This document shows, in pieces, positions 37,370 to 46,244 of a stretch of DNA of 64,000 nt. The position numbers were made by a program, and so were the translations under genes. The notes beneath the pieces were generated by a model that saw only the letters and a list, made by a program, of their open reading frames with translations, had not been told where the DNA came from and searched no databases. This DNA is from Lederbergia citrea. GTDB taxonomy: Bacteria > Bacillota > Bacilli > Bacillales > Bacillaceae_C. The DNA lies in contig NZ_JAGYPH010000002.1 of NCBI RefSeq assembly GCF_018343525.1, positions 372,001-436,000 of the forward strand, in the 5' to 3' direction. Numbering within the stretch: position 1 is the first letter of the stretch; every line of letters starts with the position of its first letter.

Positions 37370-38125
37370 ATGATGAAAAAATGGATTACATTCGATTTGG
37401 ATGGAACACTTATGCAGAATCCCTTCATTGGTCACGTATTCCCAGAAATTGAAAGGAAGATTTATCAGCAACCCGATGTGAAAGAAAGCCTTATTAAAGA
37501 GCATTTTGCAAGAATGGAAGCAGGCAGGACCGTGGACGCATATGACTGGGATGATATGTTGAGAAGTTATATGGAGGCCACGGGCATTGATTGTATGATT
37601 GATGTAGAAATCCTTGTGAAAAAGCATTGCCAAGCACCGGCGATCTATTTATTGGAAGAGTGCATTCCTTCTGTTTTAAAAAAACTAAGGGAAAAGGGCT
37701 ATTCATTAGCTGCCGTGACTAATGGCTTTTTAAAATATCAATTGCCTGTAATGGATGCTTTAGATTTAACACAGCATTTCGATGAAATCATTACTCCTGA
37801 AAAAGTTGGATGTGCAAAGCCTGACATGAGAATTTTCGATTCCTTAAAAAGCACCGGCGAAATTACTGCACATGTGGGCGACCGGATTGAACATGATGTG
37901 CAGTGTGCAAACATGCTCGGAATTCAATCAATTTTCATTTATCGTGCTTTACCAGATCAATATCGAACTCAAAATCCAATGAAGAGAAACGCAGAGCCTG
38001 TAATACGAGAAGCATTCCTGCAAAAATTGAGAAAAGAAACGCGTAAAGAATTTTTATCACTTCCCACCGATGCGATTCCGAATGTTGTTTTATTCTCAAT
38101 TGATGAATTATTATTAATATTTTAA
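37370..38125 (+). CDS. HAD-superfamily hydrolase
   Basis: 251 residues. HAD motif I is FDLDGTL (about residues 7-13); motif II is VTNGF, the motif III lysine is KVGCAKPD, and motif IV is GDRIEHDV. A helical cap lies between motifs I and II (about 20-100). It is probably a cytoplasmic phosphatase with an undefined small-molecule substrate. GGAGG sits before two adjacent ATGs (37370, 37373). The following GNAT gene begins 48 bp later and may be cotranscribed. Confidence 0.85.
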   Translation: MMKKWITFDLDGTLMQNPFIGHVFPEIERKIYQQPDVKESLIKEHFARMEAGRTVDAYDWDDMLRSYMEATGIDCMIDVEILVKKHCQAPAIYLLEECIPSVLKKLREKGYSLAAVTNGFLKYQLPVMDALDLTQHFDEIITPEKVGCAKPDMRIFDSLKSTGEITAHVGDRIEHDVQCANMLGIQSIFIYRALPDQYRTQNPMKRNAEPVIREAFLQKLRKETRKEFLSLPTDAIPNVVLFSIDELLLIF

Positions 38126-38173
38126 TCTAATAAATGTATAATAATGGTTAAAGGCTTCGGGGAGTGAATTGGA

Positions 38174-39004
38174 TTGCTAACAATTTATGATGATGTTGCT
38201 TTATTTAAAAAAGAAGTTATCCCTTTTCTTGAAAAACATGAAGTGGAAAATAACCTTGCGTTAGGTGTTTTGCATTCATTAGAAAAAGCGCCAACATTAA
38301 TGGCCACAGTCAAAAGAGATGAAGAATTATTGCTTGTTTTACTGCAAACTCATCCACTGCAAATCATCTTATCAAAGCCCGAAAGTGTTACAGAAGAAGA
38401 AATAAAGATTATAGCGATTCAGCTATGCAGCGAGATTCGAGAAATCCCGGGATTCATTGGCGAAAAAGATTTTACTATGAAACTAACACAGCATATTTCT
38501 GACTTGAGTGGCAGTCAGTTTCATGTCCAAATGAATCAGAGAATCTATAAATTGGAACAAGTGAAAAAAGAAGCAGGGCAGGAAGGAAGACTTCGAATGA
38601 TTAGATTGAAGGATTCTTCGTTAATCAACGAATGGGTTTTTCAATTTTGCAAGGATATTGGCGAGGATATTAGCAGGGATGAAGCTGAGGAAAAAACAGC
38701 TGAACTCATCGGAAGAGGGAGGCTTTACTGCTGGGAAGTGGAGGGGAAACTCGTTTCAATGGTGAATGCTTCCCGCCCTTCAAAAAGTAATATTACCATT
38801 AATTATGTTTTCACACCTAATGATGAAAGGAAAAAAGGCTACGCATCCAGCGGTGTGTCGGCATACACACAACTCTTGCTCAATGAAGGCTATAAAACGA
38901 CAGCCCTTTATACGGATTTGGACAATCCAACGTCTAATAAAATCTACATGGAAATTGGTTATGAGCCGGTAATGGACTCGATTTTAGTGAGGGTTGATCA
39001 TTAA
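38174..39004 (+). CDS. GNAT-family N-acetyltransferase
   Basis: 276 residues. The N-terminal half (about 1-130) is a diverged acetyltransferase-like domain. The C-terminal half is a GNAT domain with strand VSMVNASRPSKSNITINYVFTPNDERKKGYASSGVSA (acetyl-CoA pyrophosphate loop RKKGYASS) and LYTDLDNPTSNKIYMEIGYEPV. The substrate is unknown. Translation begins at a TTG after GGGGAG. Confidence 0.85.
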   Translation: MLTIYDDVALFKKEVIPFLEKHEVENNLALGVLHSLEKAPTLMATVKRDEELLLVLLQTHPLQIILSKPESVTEEEIKIIAIQLCSEIREIPGFIGEKDFTMKLTQHISDLSGSQFHVQMNQRIYKLEQVKKEAGQEGRLRMIRLKDSSLINEWVFQFCKDIGEDISRDEAEEKTAELIGRGRLYCWEVEGKLVSMVNASRPSKSNITINYVFTPNDERKKGYASSGVSAYTQLLLNEGYKTTALYTDLDNPTSNKIYMEIGYEPVMDSILVRVDH

Positions 39005-39010
39005 AAGCTG

Positions 39011-39038
39011 AAAAAGCTGTCGTCTATGACAGCTTTTT
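39011..39038 (+). terminator. Terminator of the GNAT gene
   Basis: AAAAAGCTGTC (39011-39021) pairs perfectly with GACAGCTTTTT (39028-39038). Confidence 0.9.
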
Positions 39039-39060
39039 CTAATGGGGATTAGTTAAGCTT

Positions 39061-39264
39061 TTCAAAGTGATTTTATTCTTGTTCGAGAGTGAGTTATTCT
39101 TGTTCGTAGGTGGTTATTCGCGTACGAAGTGAATTTATTCTCGTTCAAAGTGAATTTAATCTCGTTCGAGGTGTTTACTCACGTTCACAGTGGGATTACC
39201 CCCGTCCATGGCATCTTTACCCACGTTCGGCTTGGGTTTACTCTTGTTCACACTGAATTTCAAG
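39061..39264. repeat. Degenerate tandem repeat, 21-bp period, about ten units
   Basis: Units start at 39061, 39082, 39103, 39123, 39144, 39165, 39184, 39205, 39226 and 39247. The consensus is TTCRAAGTGAATTTA followed by TTCTCG. Eight of the nine complete steps are 20-21 bp and one is 19. No frame stays open through it. It fills the first half of the convergent gap after the GNAT gene. Confidence 0.85.
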
Positions 39265-39287
39265 TTTAGCTAACAATTCAAATGACG

Positions 39288-39386
39288 AATCCCGCGGAAT
39301 CGATTGATAATCCCGCCAATGACATGAATAATCTCGCCGAATTTACCATTAATCCCGCCAATTCCGGTGATAATCCCGCCAAAGTC
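39288..39386. repeat. Tandem repeat with AATCCCGCCAAT core, 21-bp period
   Basis: Units start at 39288, 39309, 39330, 39351 and 39372, exactly 21 bp apart. The conserved half is AATCCCGCCAAT and the second half is variable. The plus strand can be read as a short NPA-type repeat peptide, but there is no ribosome binding site. It adjoins the 3' end of the quinone reductase gene. Confidence 0.85.
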
Positions 39387-39389
39387 CAA

Positions 39390-40376
39390 TTATTCCTTAT
39401 CATTCATACACAACACGATTTTCCCCGCATTTTTGTTTTGCTCCATATATGCATGCGCTTCATTTGCCTCTCCCCAATCCCATATTGAATCAATAACCGG
39501 CTTTAAGCGGCCTTCCGCAAATTTCTGAAGGGAAAAATCGGCAAACGCTTTTGTCAAAGCAATTTTTTTATCAACAGGCTGTGAACGAAGGGCGGTACCA
39601 ATCACTTGCAGTTTTTTGAAAAGTAGCTTACCGAGATCGACGTTATCTACCTTCGAACCGCCCATTGTACCGATCAAAATCAATTTTCCATTTGTCGCAA
39701 GAGAGCTAATATTTTGCTCCCAATAAGGGGCGCCAATAAAATCAAGGATCAGGTTTACGCCTTTTCCTGTTGTAGCATCTTTGACTTTGGGAGCAAACGG
39801 TCCTTCTTTATAGTAAATGGCATGGTCAGCACCTAGTGAAAGACATAGCTCCAGTTTTTTTGCGGAACCAGCCGTAACAATTACTTTTGCACCGACTTCA
39901 CGAGCAAGCTGAATTGCAGCCGTACCAACACCACTCGCTCCTGCATGGATGAGCACAGTTTCGTCCTTTTTCAAATCGCCTAACCAGAACATATTTAAAT
40001 AAGCGGTTAAGAAGACTTCGGGAATCGCAGCAGCTTCCTCAAAAGAAAGATTGTCAGGGATCGGTATTGCCATCTCAGCAGGAATGGTGACATATTCAGC
40101 GTAGCCTCCGCCTGGAAGGAGGGCACAAATACGGTCTCCCTTTTTCCAGTCTTCAACATTTTCTCCAACCTCTTCGATGACGCCGCTCATTTCTAATCCT
40201 AATATGGTAGATGCTCCTTCAGGGGGTGGATAAAGTCCGCGCTTCTGAAGTAAATCAGCCCTATTCAAGGCTGATGCTTTCACTTTTACGAGCAATTCAT
40301 CCTTTCCAATAGCTGGCTTTTCCGCTTCTCCAATATATAAGTCCTGTGAGCCTTCCTCCACAAGTATCGCTTTCAT
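39390..40376 (-). CDS. NAD(P)H:quinone oxidoreductase of the zeta-crystallin/PIG3 type
   Basis: 328 residues of the medium-chain reductase family without zinc ligands. KASALNRADLLQKRGLYPPP and LGLEMSGVIEEVG mark the PIG3/quinone oxidoreductase group. The nucleotide site is HAGASGVGTAAIQLAREVGAKVIVTAGS. It reduces quinones or enones using NADPH. AGGTGGAG precedes the ATG. The gene is divergent from an MFS gene. Confidence 0.88.
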   Translation of the reverse strand: MKAILVEEGSQDLYIGEAEKPAIGKDELLVKVKASALNRADLLQKRGLYPPPEGASTILGLEMSGVIEEVGENVEDWKKGDRICALLPGGGYAEYVTIPAEMAIPIPDNLSFEEAAAIPEVFLTAYLNMFWLGDLKKDETVLIHAGASGVGTAAIQLAREVGAKVIVTAGSAKKLELCLSLGADHAIYYKEGPFAPKVKDATTGKGVNLILDFIGAPYWEQNISSLATNGKLILIGTMGGSKVDNVDLGKLLFKKLQVIGTALRSQPVDKKIALTKAFADFSLQKFAEGRLKPVIDSIWDWGEANEAHAYMEQNKNAGKIVLCMNDKE

Positions 40377-40483
40377 TTTTCTCCACCTTTCAAATTTTTA
40401 AATAAAATTAGGTAATATATGATATCGTATAAGAATCAGTCTGAATTTACTAATTTTTTGATAAAAAAGAGGTTGTCTATTAA

Positions 40484-41701
40484 ATGAAAAACACTCACTC
40501 TAATACTAACAGCTTCATCTTAATTATCGGGATTATTTTTATCGCATATAATTTACGACCATCTATTACTTCGGTCGGACCATTAATCGGTGTAATCCGT
40601 ACAGATCTTCACATTTCAAATGGTGTGGCAGGGATGATTACAACTTTGCCTTTGATTGCATTTGCACTTTTATCGCTGGCGGCACCTAAGATTGGAAGAA
40701 AGCTAGGGAATGAACTGACAATATTTATAAGCTTACTCGTCTTAATGTTTGGAATCATCATTCGCTCATCAGGCGCGCTAGGTTTGCTTTTCCTTGGCAC
40801 GGCGTTAATCGGAATGGGTATTGCTATTTGCAATGTACTGCTCCCGGCGATTGTTAAACAAAGCTTTCCATTAAAAGTTGGCATTATGACCAGTGTTTAC
40901 TCAACTTCCATGGGCATATGCGCTGCAACTGCCTCAGGTATTAGTATCCCACTTGCCAAAAGCTTCGGTCTTGGTTGGCAAAAATCATTGCTTGTTTGGG
41001 CAATCTTTGCCGGAATTGCTCTCGTTATTTGGTTTCCGCAACTTTTAAAATCTAAGAGCACTCGGCCAATTCATAATACGGGACTCTCTTCTGTTAACAT
41101 GCTGCGATCAAAATTGGCATGGCAAGTTACCTTATTTATGGGGCTGCAATCAGTTTTATTTTACTGTCCCATCGCATGGCTGCCTCAAATTCTTATTGCT
41201 AAAGGACTTAGCGTTGAAGCGTCTGGTTGGATGCTATCATTTATGCAATTTTCCGGTCTGCCTGCAAGTTTTTTAACGCCGATGATTGCAGGTAAAATGA
41301 ATAATCAAAGAGGAATTGTCCTCATCATTGGTTCCTTATTTTTTGCTAGTTTAATCGGGATATTAATCGGAGGGGGAAGCGGGTTTCTAACTTTTTGCGT
41401 TGTTCTGCTTGGTATAGGGCAAGGGGCGAGCATCAGCCTTGCTCTCACGATGCTCAGTTTGAGAGCGGCTGACGCGGCCCAAGCATCCCAATTGTCAGGA
41501 ATGGCTCAATCCCTCGGATATTTGCTTGCAGCAATTGGCCCAATCTTGATCGGTCTACTTTTTGATATCACTTTATCATGGACAACTCCACTCATCACGT
41601 TAATAATCGTTACGGTTGCACTAACGGCGGCAGGACTTGGTGCTGGGCGCAATGTTTATATCGCTGGAAAATCACCTGTTTCATCGAAGTTGGGATTCTA
41701 G
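40484..41701 (+). CDS. MFS transporter of the CynX/NimT (cyanate permease) family
   Basis: 405 residues with 12 hydrophobic segments. The opening YNLRPSITSVGPLIGVIRTDLHIS and LLPAIVKQSFPLKVGIMTSVYS after helix 4 are typical of CynX/NimT/YycB proteins, which have been linked to cyanate or 2-nitroimidazole transport. The substrate here is undefined. The 3' end overlaps the 3' end of the converging phosphotransferase gene by 21 bp, with no terminator between. Confidence 0.85.
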   Translation: MKNTHSNTNSFILIIGIIFIAYNLRPSITSVGPLIGVIRTDLHISNGVAGMITTLPLIAFALLSLAAPKIGRKLGNELTIFISLLVLMFGIIIRSSGALGLLFLGTALIGMGIAICNVLLPAIVKQSFPLKVGIMTSVYSTSMGICAATASGISIPLAKSFGLGWQKSLLVWAIFAGIALVIWFPQLLKSKSTRPIHNTGLSSVNMLRSKLAWQVTLFMGLQSVLFYCPIAWLPQILIAKGLSVEASGWMLSFMQFSGLPASFLTPMIAGKMNNQRGIVLIIGSLFFASLIGILIGGGSGFLTFCVVLLGIGQGASISLALTMLSLRAADAAQASQLSGMAQSLGYLLAAIGPILIGLLFDITLSWTTPLITLIIVTVALTAAGLGAGRNVYIAGKSPVSSKLGF

Positions 41702-42691
41702 TATTTGCAAGCTCTCTTCAATGGAATCCCAGCGATTCAAACAATGATTCTCAATCATATCCAGGTCATTTAATACTTGGTCCTCATTTAATTGATGGAC
41801 AAGCATATTATTCATCCAATTAGTTAGATTTCGCAGTTGGGCTTGAAATGCGTAAAATCTTAATAGATCAATATTCGGCTGTATTTTCCTGTCTACCACT
41901 TCTGAATAGGCAGCGATAAAATCCGCCGGACGCTGGGAAACATATCCCGCCAATTCGCGTTCCATCGGAGCAAGGATAACAGATTCCCAATCAATGATTC
42001 GGATTCCAGCTTGGGATGGAATAAGGTTTCCGCCCCAGAGATCGCCATGGCATATGACAAACTCCGATTGGTCGCTATTAAAAGAAGAAGCCAAATTTCT
42101 AACAAGTTCAATGAGAAACATGATTTCTTTTTCCTTTGGATTAACAATTTGATAGAGTGCTGATCCAGCTTTTTCATGATTGGGTACGTTCAAATGTGAG
42201 ATAAGCTGATCTAGAAAAGACAGATCAAAATTCTCTACGGGCAATCGTATCTGATTTGAAATATTAGGTGTTGTTAGGTGAAGTTGTCCTACTATTTTAG
42301 CTATCGAACACACATGTTCTTTTGAGAGAGGATAGGCATCAGCTAATGTATCACCTTCAATCCATGGGAATAAAATCAATACAGCGGTTTCCAGTTCTGT
42401 TCTGTTTTGATGAGCTTGATTCATGATGGGGTGGATGGCAGGGGGAAAAAGATTCTTATGATGAAGTTCAGACAATAACGGTAAATAGTAATCTGTATGC
42501 AGGATTTCTTCTTGCTGATGTTGTTTATCCAGCAGTTTCAAATAAAATTTTTCCCCATCCATACAACTCACTTTATAGCTAAAAGACTTGTCACCGAGCG
42601 GGATAAAGGAAATTTGGTTTGCTTGAATGCCGTATTGCTCATTGAGTAAAAATAAAAGCTCATCAAATGTGATCTCATGTGGGGCCCGCAT
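41681..42691 (-). CDS. Aminoglycoside-phosphotransferase-like (APH/CotS family) kinase
   Basis: 336 residues with a protein-kinase-like fold. Lysine for ATP lies in KFYLKLL. The catalytic loop is VICHGDLWGGNLI (HGDxxxxN), and the metal-binding aspartate is in RIIDWES. Family members phosphorylate small molecules (choline, fructosamines, homoserine, drugs) or have a spore-coat role (CotS). The substrate is not predictable. AGAGGAGG six bases before the ATG gives a firm start. Confidence 0.82.
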   Translation of the reverse strand: MRAPHEITFDELLFLLNEQYGIQANQISFIPLGDKSFSYKVSCMDGEKFYLKLLDKQHQQEEILHTDYYLPLLSELHHKNLFPPAIHPIMNQAHQNRTELETAVLILFPWIEGDTLADAYPLSKEHVCSIAKIVGQLHLTTPNISNQIRLPVENFDLSFLDQLISHLNVPNHEKAGSALYQIVNPKEKEIMFLIELVRNLASSFNSDQSEFVICHGDLWGGNLIPSQAGIRIIDWESVILAPMERELAGYVSQRPADFIAAYSEVVDRKIQPNIDLLRFYAFQAQLRNLTNWMNNMLVHQLNEDQVLNDLDMIENHCLNRWDSIEESLQILESQLR

Positions 42692-42786
42692 ACATATCCT
42701 CCTCTGTAGAGTTGATGCTCTCGTCGTATTCTAATTCGTTATATGATATTATATCACCATCATGTCGGAAGATAGAGGTGAAGATC

Positions 42787-42969
42787 ATGAATAAAAAAGA
42801 AATCGAATATAAAATACAAGACTTAAAAACAGATTATGTCAGGCTACAGCAGGACTTGGAAAAGCTTGAATACGTAAAAGGCATCCTCCATCCATTGGAG
42901 CGGCAGCTAGAGGGAATCGAACAGGAGCTACGTGAACTAAATAAGCAATTGGATGAGATGGAAGACTAA
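42787..42969 (+). CDS. SE1832-type small coiled-coil protein
   Basis: 60 residues, nearly all predicted alpha-helix with heptads of leucine/isoleucine and many charges (IEYKIQDLKTDYVRLQQDL through ELRELNKQLDEMED). It matches the SE1832 family of short proteins found in Bacillus and Staphylococcus; the function is unknown. The frame is open further upstream, but GAGGTG before the ATG at 42787 fixes the start. Confidence 0.8.
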   Translation: MNKKEIEYKIQDLKTDYVRLQQDLEKLEYVKGILHPLERQLEGIEQELRELNKQLDEMED

Positions 42970-42979
42970 TTCGCTTGCT

Positions 42980-43121
42980 AATCAAACGTTTGATTAGATA
43001 TATGTTCGTTAATCAAACGTTTGGTTAGATGTATGTTCGCATAATCAAACGTTTGATTAGACATATGTTCGTTAATCAACCGTTTGGTTAGACATGTGTT
43101 CGCATAATCAAACATTTGATT
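42980..43121. repeat. Tandem palindrome cluster, 31/32-bp period (cluster 2)
   Basis: Five copies of AATCAAACGTTTGATT or variants start at 42980, 43011, 43043, 43074 and 43106 (steps 31, 32, 31, 32). They share the AGATATATGTTCGTTA-type spacer of cluster 1 at 25118. The cluster sits between the SE1832 gene and the promoter of the murK-like gene. Confidence 0.9.
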
Positions 43122-43210
43122 AGATATATGTTCCCTTATTTTTACGCTTTATTAAGATCGGAAATTTTAAAAAAACGAAAACAAATTACTTTGGTTTCCT
43201 AATTCAGAAA

Positions 43211-43245
43211 AATCAATTGATTTGCAAAATAAAAGGTTATAAGAT
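43211..43245 (+). promoter_or_regulatory. Promoter with dyad upstream of the murK-like gene
   Basis: TTGATT (43217-43222), 17 bases, TAAGAT (43240-43245) fits a sigma A promoter. The perfect 12-bp palindrome AATCAATTGATT (43211-43222) covers the -35, as a repressor site would. Confidence 0.5.
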
Positions 43246-43278
43246 TAAGAGAAGGACAAAATGTTAATCTATTACAAT

Positions 43279-43293
43279 TTGAAAGCGCTCCCC
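43279..43293 (+). promoter_or_regulatory. cre (CcpA) site before the murK-like gene
   Basis: TTGAAAGCGCTCCCC matches the catabolite-responsive element WTGNAANCGNWNNCW at 14 of 15 positions. It lies about 25-30 bp downstream of the likely transcript start, a repressing position. Confidence 0.7.
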
Positions 43294-43327
43294 TGTGTTC
43301 GTGGAAGAGAATAGCGAGGGATGGATG

Positions 43328-44236
43328 ATGAATTTAACTATTGGTATTGATGCAGGTGGCACAAAAACAACAGGGTTGATCCTCGATAACCAAAAGCGAG
43401 TTGTTTTTCAAACGGAATCGGGTTACGGAAATCCTAATATTCATTTTGACAAGGCTATGGCAAATGTTTGGGAGACAGTAGCTGCCTGCTTAGCAAGTGA
43501 ATATGGAAAAGACTGTAGAGCGATTGTTGCGGGTGTTGCGGGGATAGAGGCTGAAGGGAATTTACAGAGATTTGAAGACTTTTTTGCAAAAAAAACAGAT
43601 TTGCCAATTATTATTGTTAATGATGCAGTCCTTGCCTACCACGCATTGCTTGAAGGTGAAGATGGGATTTTAACGATCGCTGGAACGGGTTCAATTTCTT
43701 ATGGGAGGAAAGGTGAGAGTGAAGGATATGCTGGCGGATGGGGGCATTTTCTTGGTGATCCGGGCAGCTCATATGATATTGCCATCCGGGTTTGTCGAGA
43801 GATTACCAGAGAATACGATCAAGGGAAACCATACTCGTCACTGTCACAAGTCATTATGCGGGAAATCGGAATCACAGATCCGAATGGTCTAAAGGGCTTT
43901 ATATACAATGCAACAAAAGGTGAGATTGCTTCATTATCTTATCCGGTTTTTGTTGAAGCTGAAAAAGGAGATGAATCTGCAAGAAAATATTTTTATGAGG
44001 CTGGGTGCGAATTAGCGGAACAAACAGCTTCTTTATTCACAAAATTACATATGGATTCTCCGCTGAAAGTCGCCTGTAAAGGTTCATTGCTAGAAAAAAA
44101 TTCATACGTTCAATCAGCATTTAAAAACAAGCTTCAAACGTTGGTAGGTGAAATAGAATTCATTAAGAACCACCTTTCCCCGGCAGTTGGAGCTTTGTCT
44201 GTTGCCTCTTTGTATCTTGATCAAATTGGGAGCTAA
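43328..44236 (+). CDS. murK: N-acetylmuramate/N-acetylglucosamine kinase-like protein (BadF/BcrA ATPase family)
   Basis: About 302 residues with the ASKHA/BadF-BcrA kinase fold. The phosphate-1 loop is IGIDAGGTKTTGLILD (residues 5-20), and the catalytic aspartate is in IVNDAVLAYHALL. A TIAGTGSISYGR phosphate-2 loop and GWGHFLGDPGSSYDIA follow, typical of GlcNAc kinases and of clostridial MurK, which phosphorylates both MurNAc and GlcNAc at C6. The murQ gene downstream in the same cluster favours MurNAc as substrate. Among the clustered ATGs after GAGGG (43316-43320), 43328 has the best spacing. The gene is probably under CcpA control through the upstream cre. Confidence 0.78.
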   Translation: MNLTIGIDAGGTKTTGLILDNQKRVVFQTESGYGNPNIHFDKAMANVWETVAACLASEYGKDCRAIVAGVAGIEAEGNLQRFEDFFAKKTDLPIIIVNDAVLAYHALLEGEDGILTIAGTGSISYGRKGESEGYAGGWGHFLGDPGSSYDIAIRVCREITREYDQGKPYSSLSQVIMREIGITDPNGLKGFIYNATKGEIASLSYPVFVEAEKGDESARKYFYEAGCELAEQTASLFTKLHMDSPLKVACKGSLLEKNSYVQSAFKNKLQTLVGEIEFIKNHLSPAVGALSVASLYLDQIGS

Positions 44237-44359
44237 AGGATTTCGGTATGAAAACAAAACCTACTCGAATTTGTACAATGCATACATATCTACTTTGCCG
44301 CCACATAGAATGAGCGATGGAAGTTTTGCTAGTTAGGGTCCGTTGAAAGAGGGTGTGAT

Positions 44360-45403
44360 ATGGAAAATAAAGTGCTCGATTTTCTGAAGAAGGAAATAGA
44401 CATGGGGAATATTCCCGGTGCTGCCATTTATGTGTCCTATCAAGGTAAAGCGGTGATGGAAAAATCAATCGGCTATCGTACTTTACACCCGGAAAAAGCA
44501 CAGATGAAAAATGATACCATCTTTGATTTGGCCTCATTAACGAAAATAGTTACAACAACGATGGCTGCTTTACAATTACTGGACAAAGGAGCCATTAGAC
44601 TTGATGACAAGGTTTCCCATTTTTTCCCTAAGTTTGCTGTGGATGGGAAGTCTGGTGTCACATTTAAGCACTTGTTGACACATACATCTGGTTTATCTGC
44701 ACATCGTCCTTTTTATGAAGATGCATTGCAAACGGACCAAATAATTGAAAGAATTTGTGCTGAAAAGCTTGAAGCGCCACTCGGAGAAAAAGTGATTTAC
44801 AGTGATTTAGGTTTTATTTTATTAGCAAAATTGATTGAAATGATTACAAATCAGCCGTTTGATCAGTATGTTTTTCAAGAAATCCTTGATCCATTAACTA
44901 TGAATGAAACGGGTTTTAATCTCACGCTTGATCAAAATCGTTTTGCTGCAACGGCATTTAGTGAAAAAATCGGCGATTATAAATACGGAATTGTCCATGA
45001 CGATAATGCCGAATCGATGGGTGGAGTGAGTGGACATGCAGGCTTATTTTCCACGCTGCAAGATTTGGCAAAGTTTACTTTAATGATTGAAAATGGCGGA
45101 AGTTTTAACGGAAAAAGGATTGTTTCAAGCGCAGCTTTACAACTATCAAAAAAGAATTTCACAACCTTTGATTCAGAGGGAAGAGGGTTGGGTTGGCAAA
45201 TAAAAAGCCCTGGCTTATCATGTGGCGATTTATTTTCGGAAAATTCCTATGGCCATACGGGCTATACTGGGACAAGCATCTGGTTTGATCCCGATATTCA
45301 ACTGCACGTCATTTTACTAACGAACCGAGTTCATGCGAAAAATACAGAAGCCATTTTACGTCTTAGACCGAGATTGCATAACTTGATTCGTTCTCATTTT
45401 TAA
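44360..45403 (+). CDS. Cytoplasmic AmiE/EstB-like serine hydrolase
   Basis: 347 residues of the beta-lactamase superfamily. SxxK is SLTK near residue 56, the second motif is YSD near 138, and YGHTGYTGTSIWFDPD near 295 holds the KTG-type motif. The C-terminal LRPRLHNLI resembles AmiE (YbbE) of the B. subtilis MurNAc operon, which trims peptides from MurNAc. Unlike secreted AmiE, this protein has no signal peptide and would act inside the cell. The GTG-rich leader before it is short (123 bp after the kinase gene) and no terminator is seen, so an operon is likely. Confidence 0.8.
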   Translation: MENKVLDFLKKEIDMGNIPGAAIYVSYQGKAVMEKSIGYRTLHPEKAQMKNDTIFDLASLTKIVTTTMAALQLLDKGAIRLDDKVSHFFPKFAVDGKSGVTFKHLLTHTSGLSAHRPFYEDALQTDQIIERICAEKLEAPLGEKVIYSDLGFILLAKLIEMITNQPFDQYVFQEILDPLTMNETGFNLTLDQNRFAATAFSEKIGDYKYGIVHDDNAESMGGVSGHAGLFSTLQDLAKFTLMIENGGSFNGKRIVSSAALQLSKKNFTTFDSEGRGLGWQIKSPGLSCGDLFSENSYGHTGYTGTSIWFDPDIQLHVILLTNRVHAKNTEAILRLRPRLHNLIRSHF

Positions 45404-45425
45404 ATCAATCAGAGGGGGAAATGAA

Positions 45426-46229
45426 GTGAAACTATCGATTGGCGGATACTCATTTTTTAATACGATTCGGGAAGGGAAAATGGATATTTTCGGATATTTA
45501 GAGACTGTAAGGTATCGCTATGGTTTAGACAAAGTAGATTTTTGGAATGGACAATTTAGCTTGGATTTTTCAATCGTTCCTGATGAGGAATACGTGCAAA
45601 AGGTCCGCGAGGCGATGGATGAAAAAGGAATGACGCTCGTTAATTATGCTGTGGATGGCGCGCATATTTGGGATGCTGATCCGGAGGAACGTGAGCGTCT
45701 TTACGAAAGGGCTTTAGGACACCTAAAAGTAGCTGAAATACTTGGAGCAAAAACGGTTCGAATTGATACAGGGGGTGTATTTGGCAATAACCCTGAATTT
45801 GATATGAATATGAGTGACGAGCAATTTGAATATATCGTAAAAAGGTATCGAGAGTTTAGTAAACGCGGAGCAAATAATGGTTATATGGTTGGTCCTGAAA
45901 ACCATATCGGTCCATCGTTAAGCCCTGTTCAAATGAAAAAGATTGCGGAAGCAGTGGACCATCCTAATTATGGAATTCTCTTGCATATCGGCCGGTGGAA
46001 AGAGGAAGCTGATAAAGGTGATGAAATGGTTGCACCTTGGGTTTATCATACACATTTTGATGCGAGTACTGCGGTAGCTGAAGATGCAGAAGAAAAAATA
46101 AGCATGTTGCTCGAAAATGGCTTTGATGGGTATTGGGGCATTGAATACAACGCTGATAAAAACCAATATACCGAAATAGAGTGGATCATCGGAACAGTAA
46201 AGCGGCTTCTAGTTAACCTAAAACGATAA
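45426..46229 (+). CDS. Sugar isomerase/epimerase-like TIM-barrel protein
   Basis: 267 residues of the xylose-isomerase-like (AP endonuclease 2) family. Barrel strands and metal ligands are suggested by LGAKTVRIDTGG, YMVGPENHIGPS (glutamate and histidine), GILLHIGRW, VYHTHFDA and WGIEYNAD. The enzyme may isomerise or epimerise a sugar or act on a keto-sugar. The GTG start at 45426 lies after GGGGG and only 22 bp downstream of the serine hydrolase gene. The Gfo/Idh oxidoreductase gene follows at 15 bp, a common pairing in keto-sugar pathways. Confidence 0.82.
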   Translation: MKLSIGGYSFFNTIREGKMDIFGYLETVRYRYGLDKVDFWNGQFSLDFSIVPDEEYVQKVREAMDEKGMTLVNYAVDGAHIWDADPEERERLYERALGHLKVAEILGAKTVRIDTGGVFGNNPEFDMNMSDEQFEYIVKRYREFSKRGANNGYMVGPENHIGPSLSPVQMKKIAEAVDHPNYGILLHIGRWKEEADKGDEMVAPWVYHTHFDASTAVAEDAEEKISMLLENGFDGYWGIEYNADKNQYTEIEWIIGTVKRLLVNLKR

Positions 46230-46244
46230 TAAGGGGGAGAATAG

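Noticed and set aside
39282..39488. A repeat protein with NPA motifs on the plus strand
   Set aside because: The frame follows the 21-bp repeat, has no ribosome binding site, and runs antisense into the end of the quinone reductase gene.
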